Below are positions 40,535 through 51,608 of a stretch of 64,000 nt of DNA, piece after piece (positions within the stretch are counted from its first letter, which is position 1; the number at the start of each line of letters is the position of its first letter). The translations under genes were made by a program, and so were the position numbers. The stretch covers positions 22,506,310-22,570,309 of the forward strand of contig CM042546.1 in the NCBI GenBank assembly GCA_023630585.1, given 5' to 3'. The notes below the pieces were generated by a model. It made no database searches and was not told where the DNA came from. It saw only the letters and a program-made list of their open reading frames with translations. Origin of the DNA: Cranoglanis bouderius. Lineage: Eukaryota; Chordata; Actinopteri; Siluriformes; Cranoglanididae.

Positions 40535-40938
40535 GCCTCTGATTGGCTGAGAGAACATTATCACGTGACTCGGGGCCGTCGGGACGCGCGAGCGCTTGTC
40601 ACATGACCACGTCGACTCAGAGCCGAAAGGTCCGCGGAGAAAAACAAGAGGAATCGAAAAGTTTTTTTTAAAAAAAACAAAAAAAACAATCACGGCTAAT
40701 TTTATCTGTCGGGTTTAGAGTGATAAAGGACGTGTTAGGCAGTGGGTGACGGTAGAAATCGTTGAAATTGTTTTTGTTTCTGTGTCGGGTTGCGCGCGTG
40801 CAACGTTTAAACAGAAACGTCACCCTCGCGAGTGAGAATGGAGTTAAAATAACCGAGAAAAAGTTCAACACAAACACCGAAATCACACTGAGTAGTAAGC
40901 TCTCCGTGAGTGTGCTGTGGAAGTGAGACAGCGCTTTC
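40535..40938 (+). promoter_or_regulatory. slc12a9: slc12a9 promoter and 5' UTR region
   Basis: The 400 bp before the start codon are GC- and CpG-rich against AT-rich surroundings. They hold an inverted CCAAT box (GATTGGCTG, 40541-40549), ATCACGTGAC (40560-40569) and GTCACATGAC (40598-40607), each one base from the CLEAR consensus GTCACGTGAC. No TATA box is obvious. The transcription start is not determined. Confidence 0.62.
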
Positions 40939-41149
40939 ATGGGTGAACGCACCCCGTTGTTGCATTACCGGCTCGCGGCTAGCGTGCACGAGGACTCCGG
41001 TGAGCACCGGACGCGCGAGGAGTCGGCGGAACGCAGGGCGGTGAGACGGAGATCCGCTCATGGCCAGCCTCAGAAACTCTCCACTTTCTTCGGGGTGGTT
41101 ATTCCCACTCTGCTCTCCATGTTCAGTGTGGTGGTGTTCTTACGGATCG
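40939..41149 (+). CDS. slc12a9: slc12a9 exon 1 (coding part)
   Basis: ATG 40939 gives MGERTPLLHYRLAASV, an Arg-rich stretch and TM1 with KLSTFFGVVIPTLLSMF. Donor GTGAGTGTGTGTG runs directly into a TG repeat. The start is the first ATG in frame and matches the family start. Confidence 0.92.
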
Positions 41150-41181
<32 letters not shown>

Positions 41182-43660
41182 GTGTGTGTGTGAGCGCGCA
41201 CGAGAAAAACAAAACATTCTGTTTTAGCGTATTGTCAGTGTCGTGATGGCTGTAATTGTTTTACGACAGTGCGCGTTTTTGTTCCGACGCTAGGTTATTG
41301 TTAAGGTTATTGTTATCGTGGTTACCGGCAGAAACTGTGTACTATTGGACTAAATAATGTTTACTAAATATACCCTTATCATGGCTACTCGTTTACTATG
41401 AGTACTTAAAATACTACTGCAGATAGTGCATCAACTATAGTAACATTGCTAAAGTCAAGAAAAATATCTATCTATCTATCGATAGGTGCCAACAATTCTG
41501 CTTCTGACAGGGTCTCTGTTTGTCAATGGCTGCCAACAGTTCTGCATCACATCTGTCTGTCTATCTATCTATATCTATGTCTCTGTCTATGTCTATCTGT
41601 AAGTTTTATGCAGGTGTAATAAAATGCTGTAAAGTAAGAATGCTTTCAAAAATAGACATGTTAATAGTTTACATTTATCAATTAACAAAATGCAAAGTGA
41701 GTGAACAGAAGAAAAATCTACATCAAATCAATATTTGGTGTGACCACCCTTTGCCTTCAAAACAGCATCAGTTCTTCTAGGTACACTTGCACACAGTCAG
41801 GGATTTTGTAGGCATATAGTCAGGTGTATGATTAAACAATTATACCAAACAGGTGCTAATGATCATCAATTCAATACGTAGGTTGAAACACAATCATCAA
41901 CTGAAGCAGAAACAGTTGTGTAGGAGGAATAAAACTGGGTGAGGAACAGCCAAACTCAGCTAACAAAGTGAGGTTGCTGAAGACAGTTTACTGTCAAAAG
42001 TCATAAACCACGGCCAGCAACAAGACAGAAGGTAGTTATACTGCATCAGCAAGGTCTCTCCCAGGCAGAAATTTCAAGGCAGGCAGGAGTTTCCAGATGT
42101 GCTGTCCAAGCTCTTTTGAAGAAGCACAAAGAAACCGGCAACGTTGAGGACCGCAGACGCAGCGGTCAGCCAAGGAAACTTACTGTAGCAGATGAAAGAC
42201 ACATCAGGCTTACTTCCCTTCACAATCAGAAGATGTCCAGCAGTGCCATCAGCTCAGACCTGGCAGAAACCAGTGGGACCCTGGTACACCCATCTACTGT
42301 TCGGAGAAGTCTGGTCAGAAGTGGCCTTCATGGAACACTTGCGGCCAAAAAGCCATACCTCCTACATGGAAACAAGGCCAAACATCTCAACTATGCACAA
42401 AAACACAAGAACTGGGGTGCAGAAAAATGGCAGCAGGTGCTCTGGACTGATGAGTCAAAATTTGACACATTTGGCTGTAGCAGAAGGCAGTTTGTTTGCT
42501 GAAGGGCTGGAGAGCGGTACACGAATGAGTGTCTGCAGGCAACAGTGAAGCATGACGGAGGTTCCTTGCAAGTTTGGGGCTGCATTTCTGCAAATGGAGT
42601 TGGGGATTTGGTCAGAATTAATGGTCTCCTCAATGCTGAGAAGTATAGACAGATACTTATCCATCATTCAGTACCATCAGAGAGGCATCTGATTGGCCCC
42701 AAATTTATTCTGCAGCATGACAACGACCGAAACATACAGCGAGAGTCATTAAGAACTATCTTCAGCGTAAAGAAGAACAAAGAAGTCCTGGAAGTGATGG
42801 TATGGCCCTCACAGAGCCCTGATCTCAACATCATCGAGTCTGTCTGGGATTACATGAAGAGAGAGAAGCAACTGAGGCTGCACTAAATCCACAGAAGAAC
42901 TATAGTTAGTTATCCAAGATGTTTGGGCCAAACTACCTGCCGAGTTCCTTCAAAAACTGTGTGCAAGTGTACCTAGAAGAACTGATGCTGTTTTGAAGGC
43001 AAAGGGTGGTCACACCAAATATTGATTTGATGTAGATTTTTCTTCTGTTCACCCGCTTTGCATTTTGTTAATTGATAAATATATAAATATAAATAATAAA
43101 ATTAAATATAACTATCAACATGTCTATTTTTGAAAGCATTCTTACTTTACAGCATTTTTTCACACCTGCCTAAAGCTTTTGCCCAGTACTGTATGTCTAT
43201 CTGTCTGTCTGTCGACCTGTGTCAATAATTCCACTTCTGACACTCGCTTGTCTGTCAAAGGGTGCCAGTAGTTCTGCATCTGTCTATCTATCTATTGAAG
43301 AGTGCCAATAGTTCTGTATCTCTCTATCTATCTATCTCTATCTATCTGTCTATCTATTGAAGAGTGCCAATAGTTCTGCCTCTCTGTCTCTCTATCGATC
43401 TGTGTCAATAATTCCACTTCTGACTGGCTTGCTGTCCGTCAAAGGGTGCCAATAGTTCTACATCTATCTGTCTGTCCATCTGTCTATGTCTATCTATTGA
43501 AGAGTGCCAATAGTTCTGTATCTGTCTGTCTATCTATCTCTGTCTATCTGTATATCCATGTCTATCTACCTGTCTATCCATCTGTCAATAATTCCACTTC
43601 TGACGGGATCTCTGTCTGTCAGAGGGTGCCAGTAATTCTGCATCACTGTCTGTCTGTCTT

Positions 43661-43697
<37 letters not shown>

Positions 43698-44222
43698 TGA
43701 TCTGTGTCAATAATTCCACTTCTGACTGGCTCGCTGTCTGTCAAAGGGTGCCAATAGTTCTGCATCTATCTGTCTGACCATCTATCTATCTGTCTATCTA
43801 TCTATCTATGGGTACCAATAGTTCTTCATCTGCCTGTAATTACATTACACTTTCTAGTTGTATTAAATGGAAGTAGATGTATTATGTTTACTTGTTTGTG
43901 TGTTTATTGATGTACGTGTTAGGAGCCGAGTGTGTTCCTACAACACATACACGAGTAATCATTAAACTGGTTTAATTTTAAATGATTAACGAATTCTAAT
44001 GAATTTGATTTAGATATTTCTTTGGTGTGTATGTTAAGCAGAGAGATGAATATTAAACACCTCCTTATAGATATAACACTGCTAGAGTGTGGAGGTTTTC
44101 AGCAATAAGGAGCTCTCTGCGTGTGTGAAGAGGTTCTGTGTGTGTGTGTGTGCGCGCGCACGATTGTGGATCATGTGCCGTTGGAGTCGGTCCACCTTCA
44201 CACATTCCAGAAAACAGACACA

Positions 44223-44267
<45 letters not shown>

Positions 44268-44349
44268 GGAGTGCAGTGCAGTGGAACTGTGGAAGCTAGT
44301 AGGTGATGTGTAGAGGATCAGTAGAGATCATGCAGATGTTTACACTACT

Positions 44350-44391
<42 letters not shown>

Positions 44392-44607
44392 AATAATTTT
44401 GTGTGTTAATCATTATCAGTGTCGCTGCTCAGTAATGGCTGACTGTGGAGCTCACAGCGAGGTGCAGGCGGGCAACACGGATGATGCGTAAAAGCCACGT
44501 GTGCTGATTAAATGTGATGTCTTGCTTGAAGACGCACAAAGCTTTTCATATCACTCACACTGCAATACATTTCATTCCAAATACAAACAATAGTAATGAG
44601 GGATTGT

Positions 44608-44665
<58 letters not shown>

Positions 44666-44896
44666 TCCACTTTTCATTTTTCCAGAATATTCTGTTGGTT
44701 TGCAGTGATGGACTTTAGGATATAATAATAATAATAATAATAATTATTCATGTATTTCTTCTTTCTCTGATGGTGTGGTTGTAGTTTCAGTAATTAGAGA
44801 GAGAGAGAGAGAGAGAGCAGTGAGCAGTGAGCAGATCACGTTGGCTTGGCCGTGTCTAATTACAAAATCTCGTAGCTGGGTTATTGATTGTGGAAT

Positions 44897-44966
<70 letters not shown>

Positions 44967-45045
44967 ACATGAGACTCCACCTGAGCTGTTTATCCTCTTA
45001 ATAGCAGTACAACGTTCATGCAGCATTCCCCCTCCCCCCTTCTCA

Positions 45046-45124
<79 letters not shown>

Positions 45125-48100
45125 GCACACAACCTCACCACTCTCAATTCCATTCCAGAGTGCAGCTCCAGTCTCAGCTCATTAATCGTGCTCACATGAT
45201 GACACACTGAGGGTCAAAAACACACACTCACACACACACACACTCACACTCACACACACACACACAGAGTTGCTATGAAATACATGTGTGATATGTGTTT
45301 TTATCTCTCTTTTCTGCCTCCTAGAATAAAAACATGCTCACGGTAAGAGTCTGTGTGTCATGACTTAGCATGTGTGTGTCAACTTACATTTCCAAGTACT
45401 GCTTTAACCATGAACACACACGCACGCACAGGCATGCTGTTCCTGCTCTATTTCATTACTCTGTTGTGTTGTACAGTAACAGTTACACAAACAGGTCAGG
45501 ACGTGTTTGGTGTCTGATATCGCTAATAATAGTAATGGATGCCTATTTCTGCATGTCTCAGACCACACACACTTCTCCAGTGATGCCACACAGATGTGCT
45601 TATGTGGTTTAGGAAACAGACTTCCTGTCATCTAAAAACACTGCCCCACAGACTCCACCCCTATGCACTGCCTCATAGACTCCACTCTCTAGGCCCTGTG
45701 TTATAGGCTCAACCGCCTAGGCCCTGCCCCATAGCTTCCATCCACTAGGTGCCTATAAGCAGTGATGAGGTGAGATGGCACCCTAGGTGCCATCTTGCCT
45801 TGTCACTGCTTATAGGCACTATTGCCTACACCTTGCTCCATAGACTCCACCCCCTAGTCCCTGCCTAATAGGCTCCACTCTTGGATGTTGTTTCATAGAC
45901 TCTGCCCCCTAGGCCCTATCCCATAGACTATCCAAAAAAAGCTTGGGGAAAAAATCTAATACAAATAAGATCTTGAGCGTTGTGTGTTGATGTGGGTCAC
46001 GGAGTGTTTCATGCATGTACAGGAGCTGTAGTGTGTTTATAACTTTTATTAATCATTCCTTTAGTCGTCAGTAGTTTAAACTTGACATTAGCGATTGTTC
46101 GCTTTTTGGTTTATAAAACGACACACATTGGCTTAAATGAGAGATCACGCCGTGTGTGGGGTGCAGGACCGCAGTAGAGCTCATTCCCTGTGTAGTGCAT
46201 GTATAAAGGGAGTGTGTAGCTGTAGACTAAAAGCTTTTATCATGTAATATTACTGTAGTGTTCAGGTGACTGTGCATCGTGCATTAGCATGTCATTTAGC
46301 TGTTGTAACCACATACAAAGTTCCAGTAGTGTACTGTGTATTTTTGTCAGTAGTGTTTTGTGTGTGTGTGTGTGTTTGTGTTGAAAACTGCTCTTTGGCT
46401 CATGGCACAATTATTGTCTTTTTGTTAATATTTAAAAATCATATTTTTCATTCTGTTTTGTTGTGCAGCTGATTTGAGATTCAAGCTTCATCGTGTTCTT
46501 TTTAGCGTAAATACAGAACGTACCACAAGTCCAGCACCATATGAGAAAAATAAAAACAAAAACAAACAAAATGTGTTTTTTTTTTCTTACAGAACATGCT
46601 CAATACACACACTTTTATTCTCAATACGCACAATCCTGTGAGTAGAATGATTTGGATTCATTCTTCTATGCTCAGGTCATCATGGTGTGTTTTTTTTTTT
46701 TTTTTTTTTTTTATTTAAAAAAAACAACAAAAACAAACAAAAAAAACCCCCCCGAAAAATATATATTAACTCTATAATGCTGGACTACACACATCTGGTT
46801 AGCTCTTTTATTAAAGAACAGCTAGCTAAAGTTAGAAGGGGAAGACAATAAATTAATTAAATTTAATAAATTAAGCGTTTAGGATTTCAGCTTTTATTTT
46901 CTTACATCTAGACGTGTTAAACAACAAGAAACATAGAACCTTTTGTATCGGACCACCCAATTTTTTTAGTTGAGCAAAAGTATAGGAACAGATAAGTCTT
47001 GAAGTAAATTAAAGTAAATAACACTTAATATTAGGTTGCATATCCCTTGCTTGCAATAACTGCATCAATCCTGTGACTCACTGACACCAAACTGTTGCTT
47101 TTCCAGGCTTTTACTGCAGCCTCTTTCAGTTGTTGTTTGTTTTGGGGGGGGGGTTTCTCCTCCAGGAGATGAAATGCTGCTCAGCTGGGTTAAGGTCTGG
47201 TGATTGACTTGGCCAGTCTAAAACCTTTTTCCCCCCCTGGTGAAGTCCTTCGTTGAGTTGGCAGTGTGTTTTGGATCATTGTTTTGCTACCTGATAAAGT
47301 TCTTACTGATTAATCTGGATGCATTTCCCTGTAAATTGGCAGAAAAAAAAATGTTCCTGTAAACTTCTGAATTCATTCTGCTGCTACCATCATGAGTTAC
47401 ATCATTAATAAAGGTTAGTGAGCCTGTTCCAGAAGCAGCCATGCAAGCCCAAGCCATGACTCTACCTCCACCATGTTTCACAGATGAGCTTGTATGTTTT
47501 GGATAGTGAGCAGATCCTTTCTTTCTCCTTCTTTGGCCTTTCCATCACTTTGGTAGAGGTTAATCTTGGTTTCAGAACTTCTGTGGCTCATCTCGGTATT
47601 TCTTTGCAAATTCCAGTCTGGTGTTCTGATTCATACTGATGATGAGGGTTTGCATCTTGTGGTATGGCCTCTATATTTCTGATCTCAAAGTCTTCTTCGA
47701 ATGGTGGATTGTGATACAGTATCTCACAAAAGTGAGTACACCCCTCACATTTTTGTAAATATTTTATTATATCTTTTCATGGGACAAGACTGAAGAAATG
47801 ACTCTTTGCTATAATGTAGAGTAGTGAGTGTACAGCTTGTATAACAGTGTAAATTTGCTGTCCCCTCAAAATAACTCAACACACAGCCATTAATGTCTAA
47901 ACCGCTGGCAACGAAAGTGAGTGGGCCAAATTTGTACATTTTCACTTAGGGGTGTACTCACTTTTGTTGCCAGCGGTTTAGACATTAATGGCTGTGTGTT
48001 GAGTTATTTTGAGGGGACAGCAAATTTACACTGTTATACAAGCTGTACACTCACTACTTTACATTGTAGCAAAGTGTTATTTCTTCAGTGTTGTCCCATG

Positions 48101-48922
48101 AAAATATATAATAAAATATTTACAAAAATGTGAGGGGTGTACTCACTTTTGTGAGGTACTGTACCTTCACCCCTGCCCTGTGGAGGTTGTTGGTGATGTC
48201 ACTAACTGTTGTTTTTGGGTTTTTCTTCACAGCTCTCACAATGTTTCTGTCACCAGCTGTTTTCCTTGGCTGACGCATTCGGTATCTGTTGCTCAGTACA
48301 CCAGTGGCTTCTTTCTTTTTTTCAGGACATTCCAAATTGTTGTATTGGCTATGCCCAATGTTTGTGCAGTGCCTCTGATTGATTTTCCCCTCTTTTCTCA
48401 GCTTTGGAATGGCTTGCTTTTCTGTTTAGACAGCTCTCTGATCTTCATGATTCTTTATCCTTTTTAACAACAAATGCAGTCTTCACAGGTGATACTGAAG
48501 GATAAACCTGATCTCTGAGAGCAGAGCTATGTTCAGAGCTATTTATTGTTTGAACAATCAATCTAACAGGACACACCTGGGTAACTACATACAAATACCT
48601 GGAAATAAAAGCTGAAATTCTAAACTTTCTTCTCATGTTCATCTTTCGATCACAAACCCAAATGTCTTCAGTCCGCAGCAAAAACAAATGAATTGGCCTT
48701 GCCGTTCAATTTACTTACTGATTTGCTCATTTAATTACATGGTTATTTGTTTATTTAATTATCTTATTTATTTATTTTCCTGATTCCATCTTTATCCATG
48801 TATTTTAATCACTTGGTTATATATTTATTCATTTTAGTTCTTATTTAGCGTTTAAAGTGATGTGTGAATCCTATATTCATTGAATCCTCTTCTAATCTAT
48901 TTAACCCTTTTATGTGTTCTCC

Positions 48923-48989
<67 letters not shown>

Positions 48990-49141
48990 GCTTCGTGGTG
49001 GGTCAGTGTGGAGTGTACCAGGCCGTGGTCATGTTCTTGGTGGCATATTTCATCATCAGCATGACCGTGCTCTCCATCTGCGCCATCTCCACCAACGGAG
49101 CCCTGGACGCCGGGGGAGCTTACTGTAATGTCCTCTACTGC

Positions 49142-49177
<36 letters not shown>

Positions 49178-49919
49178 TATTATTATTAAACTACAGAGCT
49201 GTTCTGAATACTGGATTGTGATTGGTCTGAAGATGTTGATTCATTTTCTATAACAGCAGCTCTGACAGTAGTGCGGCTGCAAATCGCAGGTCTATATTAA
49301 TGCACTCGTTCTAATATGTTATTGTTTGTATAAATATACATTAGCATAAACGGATTTAAAAAACCTGTGTAATTGTTGATGTAAGGAAATGTTCATTTAT
49401 TTGACATTTATGGAAGGAGTCTCCAGTGTCAGTGCTTTGTACCAATCAGAGGTAAAGCTGTAACTAAGTTTTGCGGTTTCTCGGTAACATGACAATGACA
49501 AGCTCTGTTTTGTGTCTTCTTCTTCAAGAGAAAAGAGCGGCTGGTGAGGGAAAATTATTTATGGCTGCTAAAACATAAGCAAGCATAGGCACTAACGTGT
49601 CTCATTAAATGTAACTATAAACGGACAAAAAGTATGATGTCTCGTTCTTTAATAAAAATAAAAACTGTAATCGTTGAGTAGTTGCTGGGGTATAAGGGAA
49701 ATACAACACTTGGGGATATGACATTTGGTATGTGAGTGTTGGTGTTGTCTTTAACCAGTGGTGTGTGTGTGTAGATATGATTAGTCGAGCTTTAGGGCCG
49801 GAGTTTGGTGGCAGTATTGGGATCATGTTTTTTTTGGCCAACGTGTGCGGCAGTGCCCTCTACGTGCTCGGGCTGGTGGAGGCCATTCTCGCAACCTTCG
49901 GACGTCCTGAAGGTACACA

Positions 49920-49972
<53 letters not shown>

Positions 49973-51404
49973 GTTTTCCAGTAACTGTAACAGTGTGAAA
50001 GTCATAATAAGGGTGTCTCTCTGCAGTAAAATATGATTCACTACAACATAAGGAACATATGTTACATGCCAGTACATCATCTGTGTCAATAATCAGACAA
50101 AGTGAAACCAATTTATCAACCAATCAGAACACAGACACTGATATCCAGAAATGTATTCAAAAAATTAATTAATTAGAATGCAACAACCATGTTTCATAAT
50201 CAGTCGATGTGATTAGTTTATCTATCTCTCTCTCTCTCGCTCTCTCTCTCTCAGATGGATTAGGCCACGCCCCTCAGTATGCAGTGATGCCAGTTGGTTA
50301 TTGGTGGTCTCTGTTGTACGCCAGCGTTATCCTGCTGCTGTGTGTGTTGGTGTGTTTGATCGGCGCTCATATCTATGCCAAGGCCACGTTCCTCATCTTC
50401 ATGGTGGTGATGGTGGTGCTCTTCACCATCTTCATCAGCTTCTTTGCCGTCAGACCTCGCAACATCCCGCTGCCGAGCATTCTGGGAAACTCAAGCACCT
50501 CCCCCACCACTGCCAATTTCACCAGCTTTAAACTCGACACGCTACTTGGAAACCTCGAAGGTGTGTGTGTGTGTGTGTGTGCGCAGTTTAGGACGTACCT
50601 TCTTGACCACAAACATACTATCTGTAGTATCTGTAGATACATGTAGATATCTGTATCTGTAGATACATGTAGATATCTGTATCTGTAGATACATGTAGAT
50701 ATCTGTATCTGTAGATACCTGCAGTATCTGTCGAATCTGTAGTATCTGTAGCACCTGTAGTATCTGTAGTACCTGTAGCACCTGTAGTATCTGTAGTATC
50801 TGTAGCACCTGTAGTATCTGTAGAACCTGTCGATTCAGTAGTATCTGTGGAAACTGTAGAATCTGTAGTACCTGCGGTACCTGTAGTGTCTATAATACAG
50901 TATCTGTAGTACCTGTAGAATCTGTGGAATCTGTGGTACCTGTAGAACTTGTAGTACCTGTAGAACCCATGATGAGCTTTTTGATGGCATAAACATATAA
51001 AAACCACAACATGGACCAGAAACCGAGTGAGATGGGTAGATGAGGGGAGGAGCCTAACTGTAGTACCCATAGAACTCCTCCCTCAGCACTGAATTGTGCT
51101 CAGAATTGTAGATGTTGCTCGTATGTAAACAAAAATCATGTCAAAATCTACACATTATGTAAAATAAGATGTTGTATGGTGTGTGTGTGTGTGTGTGTAG
51201 CGGATTATACAGTGGACTACACCACGGGAATGACGATGACGTTTGCCACCGTGTTTGCGGTCATGTTCAACGGATGTACTGGAATTATGGCCGGATCCAA
51301 CATGTCAGGTAGGTGTCTGTCTGTCTGTCTGTAAAGACTGCTCATCACAAAAACCATCATATTGTATGTTTATGTATTTATTTGCATGAAGTCGCTCTGT
51401 GCGT

Positions 51405-51454
<50 letters not shown>

Positions 51455-51567
51455 GGTGACCTGAGGAACCCAAGTTACTCCATCCCTCGTGGAACAATCA
51501 CTGCAGTCATCTTCACTTTCATCATCTACAACCTGCTCAGCTTACTTGTGGCCTGCACCTGTGACAG
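40939..51567 (+). CDS. slc12a9: Solute carrier family 12 member 9, exons 1-6 (5' part of gene)
   Basis: Six exons (40939-41149, 48990-49124, 49775-49912, 50255-50560, 51201-51308, 51456-51567) join in frame to 1010 nt, 336 codons plus 2 nt. The protein is an amino acid-polyamine-organocation fold transporter of the cation-chloride cotransporter family: a short basic cytoplasmic N-terminus (TPLLHYRLA), then TM1 FFGVVIPTLLSMFSVVVFLRIG and further membrane segments in each exon, with NGALDAGGAYYMISRALGPE and FNGCTGIMAGSNMSGDL as SLC12 signatures. These match SLC12A9 far better than SLC12A1-8, with the same TPLL-YRL start. NSS and NFTS in exon 4 are possible glycosylation sites in a loop. SLC12A9 has been linked to lysosomal ion handling. 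Downstream exons lie beyond the window. Confidence 0.93.
41460..41600. repeat. CTAT/CTGT tetranucleotide repeat, left part
   Basis: TCTATCTATC and interspersed GTGCCAACAATTCTGC units, the same array as at 43192-43850; the Tc1-like element at 41600-43191 splits it. Confidence 0.82.
41600..43191 (+). mobile_element. Tc1-like DNA transposon in slc12a9 intron 1
   Basis: Right end reads CAGTACTGGGCAAAAGCTTT inward from 43191, next to TA 43192-43193. The left end matches from GCAGGTGTAATAAAATGCTG (41612) onward but its outer ~12 bp are degraded. The shared inverted repeats are about 200 bp. Carries one broken transposase on the plus strand. Confidence 0.88.
42000..43026 (+). pseudogene. Tc1-type transposase, broken
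   Basis: Coding sequence begins near 42000 (KSHKPRPATRQKVVILHQQG) with no preserved ATG at the expected place, followed by helix-turn-helix DNA-binding domains (SRCAVQALLKKHKETGN; GTLVHPSTVRRSL). Catalytic parts: WTDESKF (Asp), LQHDNDRNIQ (Asp) and PDLNIIESVWD (Glu), DD34E. A TGA at 42500-42502 (after QFVC) and a frameshift near 42870 disable it; the C-terminus (SVPRRTDAVLKAKGGHTKY) is readable in another frame to about 43026. Confidence 0.9.
43192..43850. repeat. Compound CTAT/CTGT array with ~100-bp higher-order unit
   Basis: TCTATC/TGTCTG tetranucleotides alternate with repeated unique words (GTCAATAATTCCACTTCTGAC, GGGTGCCAATAGTTCTGCATC). At least five higher-order copies. Confidence 0.85.
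44130..45270. repeat. Cluster of CA/TG microsatellites
   Basis: Tracts at about 44222-44264 (CA), 44351-44389 (TG), 44610-44662 (CA), 44898-44963 (CA), 45049-45130 (CA) and 45220-45267 (CA), plus (GA)n at 44798-44817 and (TAA)n at 44724-44742. ORFs of alternating Cys/Val or His/Thr here are artefacts. Confidence 0.95.
45630..45930. repeat. CCCCTAGGCCCTGCC-CATAGACTCCAC minisatellite with hairpin
   Basis: About eight imperfect copies of a ~30-bp unit (CATAGACTCCACCCCCTAGGC). The middle holds an inverted repeat at 45749-45819. Confidence 0.8.
47090..48450 (-). pseudogene. Tc1-type transposase fragments
   Basis: N-terminal part at about 48335-48165 (AGDRNIVRAVKKNPKTTVSDI) and C-terminal part at about 47700-47090 (VKHGGGRVMAWACMAASGTG, then NDPKHTANSTKDF with the second catalytic Asp region) are separated by the foldback element 47717-48161. 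Several stops and frameshifts. Not functional. Confidence 0.78.
47717..48161. mobile_element. Foldback MITE (445 bp) with TA target duplication
   Basis: The two halves are near-perfect inverted copies: the left begins CAGTATCTCACAAAAGTGAG and the right ends CTCACTTTTGTGAGGTACTG, meeting around 47935-47945. TA flanks at 47715-47716 and 48162-48163. No coding. Ends and target fit a Tc1/mariner-mobilised palindromic element. Confidence 0.92.
48924..48987. repeat. (TG)n tract forming the slc12a9 intron 1 acceptor
   Basis: About 32 TG units run directly into TAG of exon 2; there is no polypyrimidine tract next to the AG. Confidence 0.95.
48990..49124 (+). CDS. slc12a9: slc12a9 exon 2
   Basis: Preceded by about 32 TG units ending TAG; donor GTAATG. 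Encodes GFVVGQCGVYQAVVMFLVAY, TM2 and STNGALDAGGAY. Confidence 0.93.
49141..49190. repeat. (TAA)n/(TTA)n microsatellite
   Basis: Fifteen or so ATA/TAA units, then TTATTATTA, just inside slc12a9 intron 2. Confidence 0.95.
49196..49580. repeat. Dispersed repeat copy B (slc12a9 intron 2)
   Basis: Same family as 39700-40150: GGATTGTGATTGGTCTGAAG, GGAAGGAGTCTCCAGTGTCAG and GAGCGGCTGGTGAGGGAAAA. Confidence 0.72.
49775..49912 (+). CDS. slc12a9: slc12a9 exon 3
   Basis: Acceptor GTGTGTGTGTGTAG, donor GTACAC. Encodes MISRALGPEFGGSIGIMFFL and TM3. Confidence 0.93.
49921..49972. repeat. (TG)n tract in slc12a9 intron 3
   Basis: About 25 TG units beginning 9 bp after the exon 3 donor. Confidence 0.95.
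50255..50560 (+). CDS. slc12a9: slc12a9 exon 4
   Basis: Acceptor in a TC tract ending TCAG; donor is the first GT of a TG repeat. Encodes two membrane segments (WWSLLYASVILLLCVLVCLI, FLIFMVVMVVLFTIFISFFA) and an extracytoplasmic loop with NSS and NFT. Confidence 0.92.
50600..50965. repeat. TCTGTAG-based minisatellite in slc12a9 intron 4
   Basis: First a 26-bp unit (TGTAGATACATGTAGATATC) three times, then about 25 copies of 9-bp CTGTAGTAT/CTGTAGCAC/CTGTAGAAT variants. Confidence 0.92.
51201..51308 (+). CDS. slc12a9: slc12a9 exon 5
   Basis: Acceptor (TG)nTAG, donor GTAGGT. Encodes DYTTGMTMTFATVFAVMFNG and CTGIMAGSNMSG. Confidence 0.93.
51456..51567 (+). CDS. slc12a9: slc12a9 exon 6
   Basis: Acceptor (GT)nTTAG, donor GTACACACAC. 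Encodes DLRNPSYSIPRGTITAVIF and the next membrane segment (IIYNLLSLLVACTCD). Ends in phase 2; the next exon is not in the window. Confidence 0.92.

Positions 51568-51608
<41 letters not shown>

Larger units (their letters stand above)
46870..48690 (-). mobile_element. Old Tc1-like transposon, itself interrupted by a MITE
   Basis: Matching inverted segments (GATTTCAGCTTTTATTTTC near 46886 and GGAAATAAAAGCTGAAATTC near 48600) enclose transposase pieces on the minus strand. Outer ends and TA duplication are not resolved. Confidence 0.72.

Noticed and set aside
44065..45128. Cys/Val and His/Thr open frames
   Set aside because: Produced by TG/CA dinucleotide repeats.
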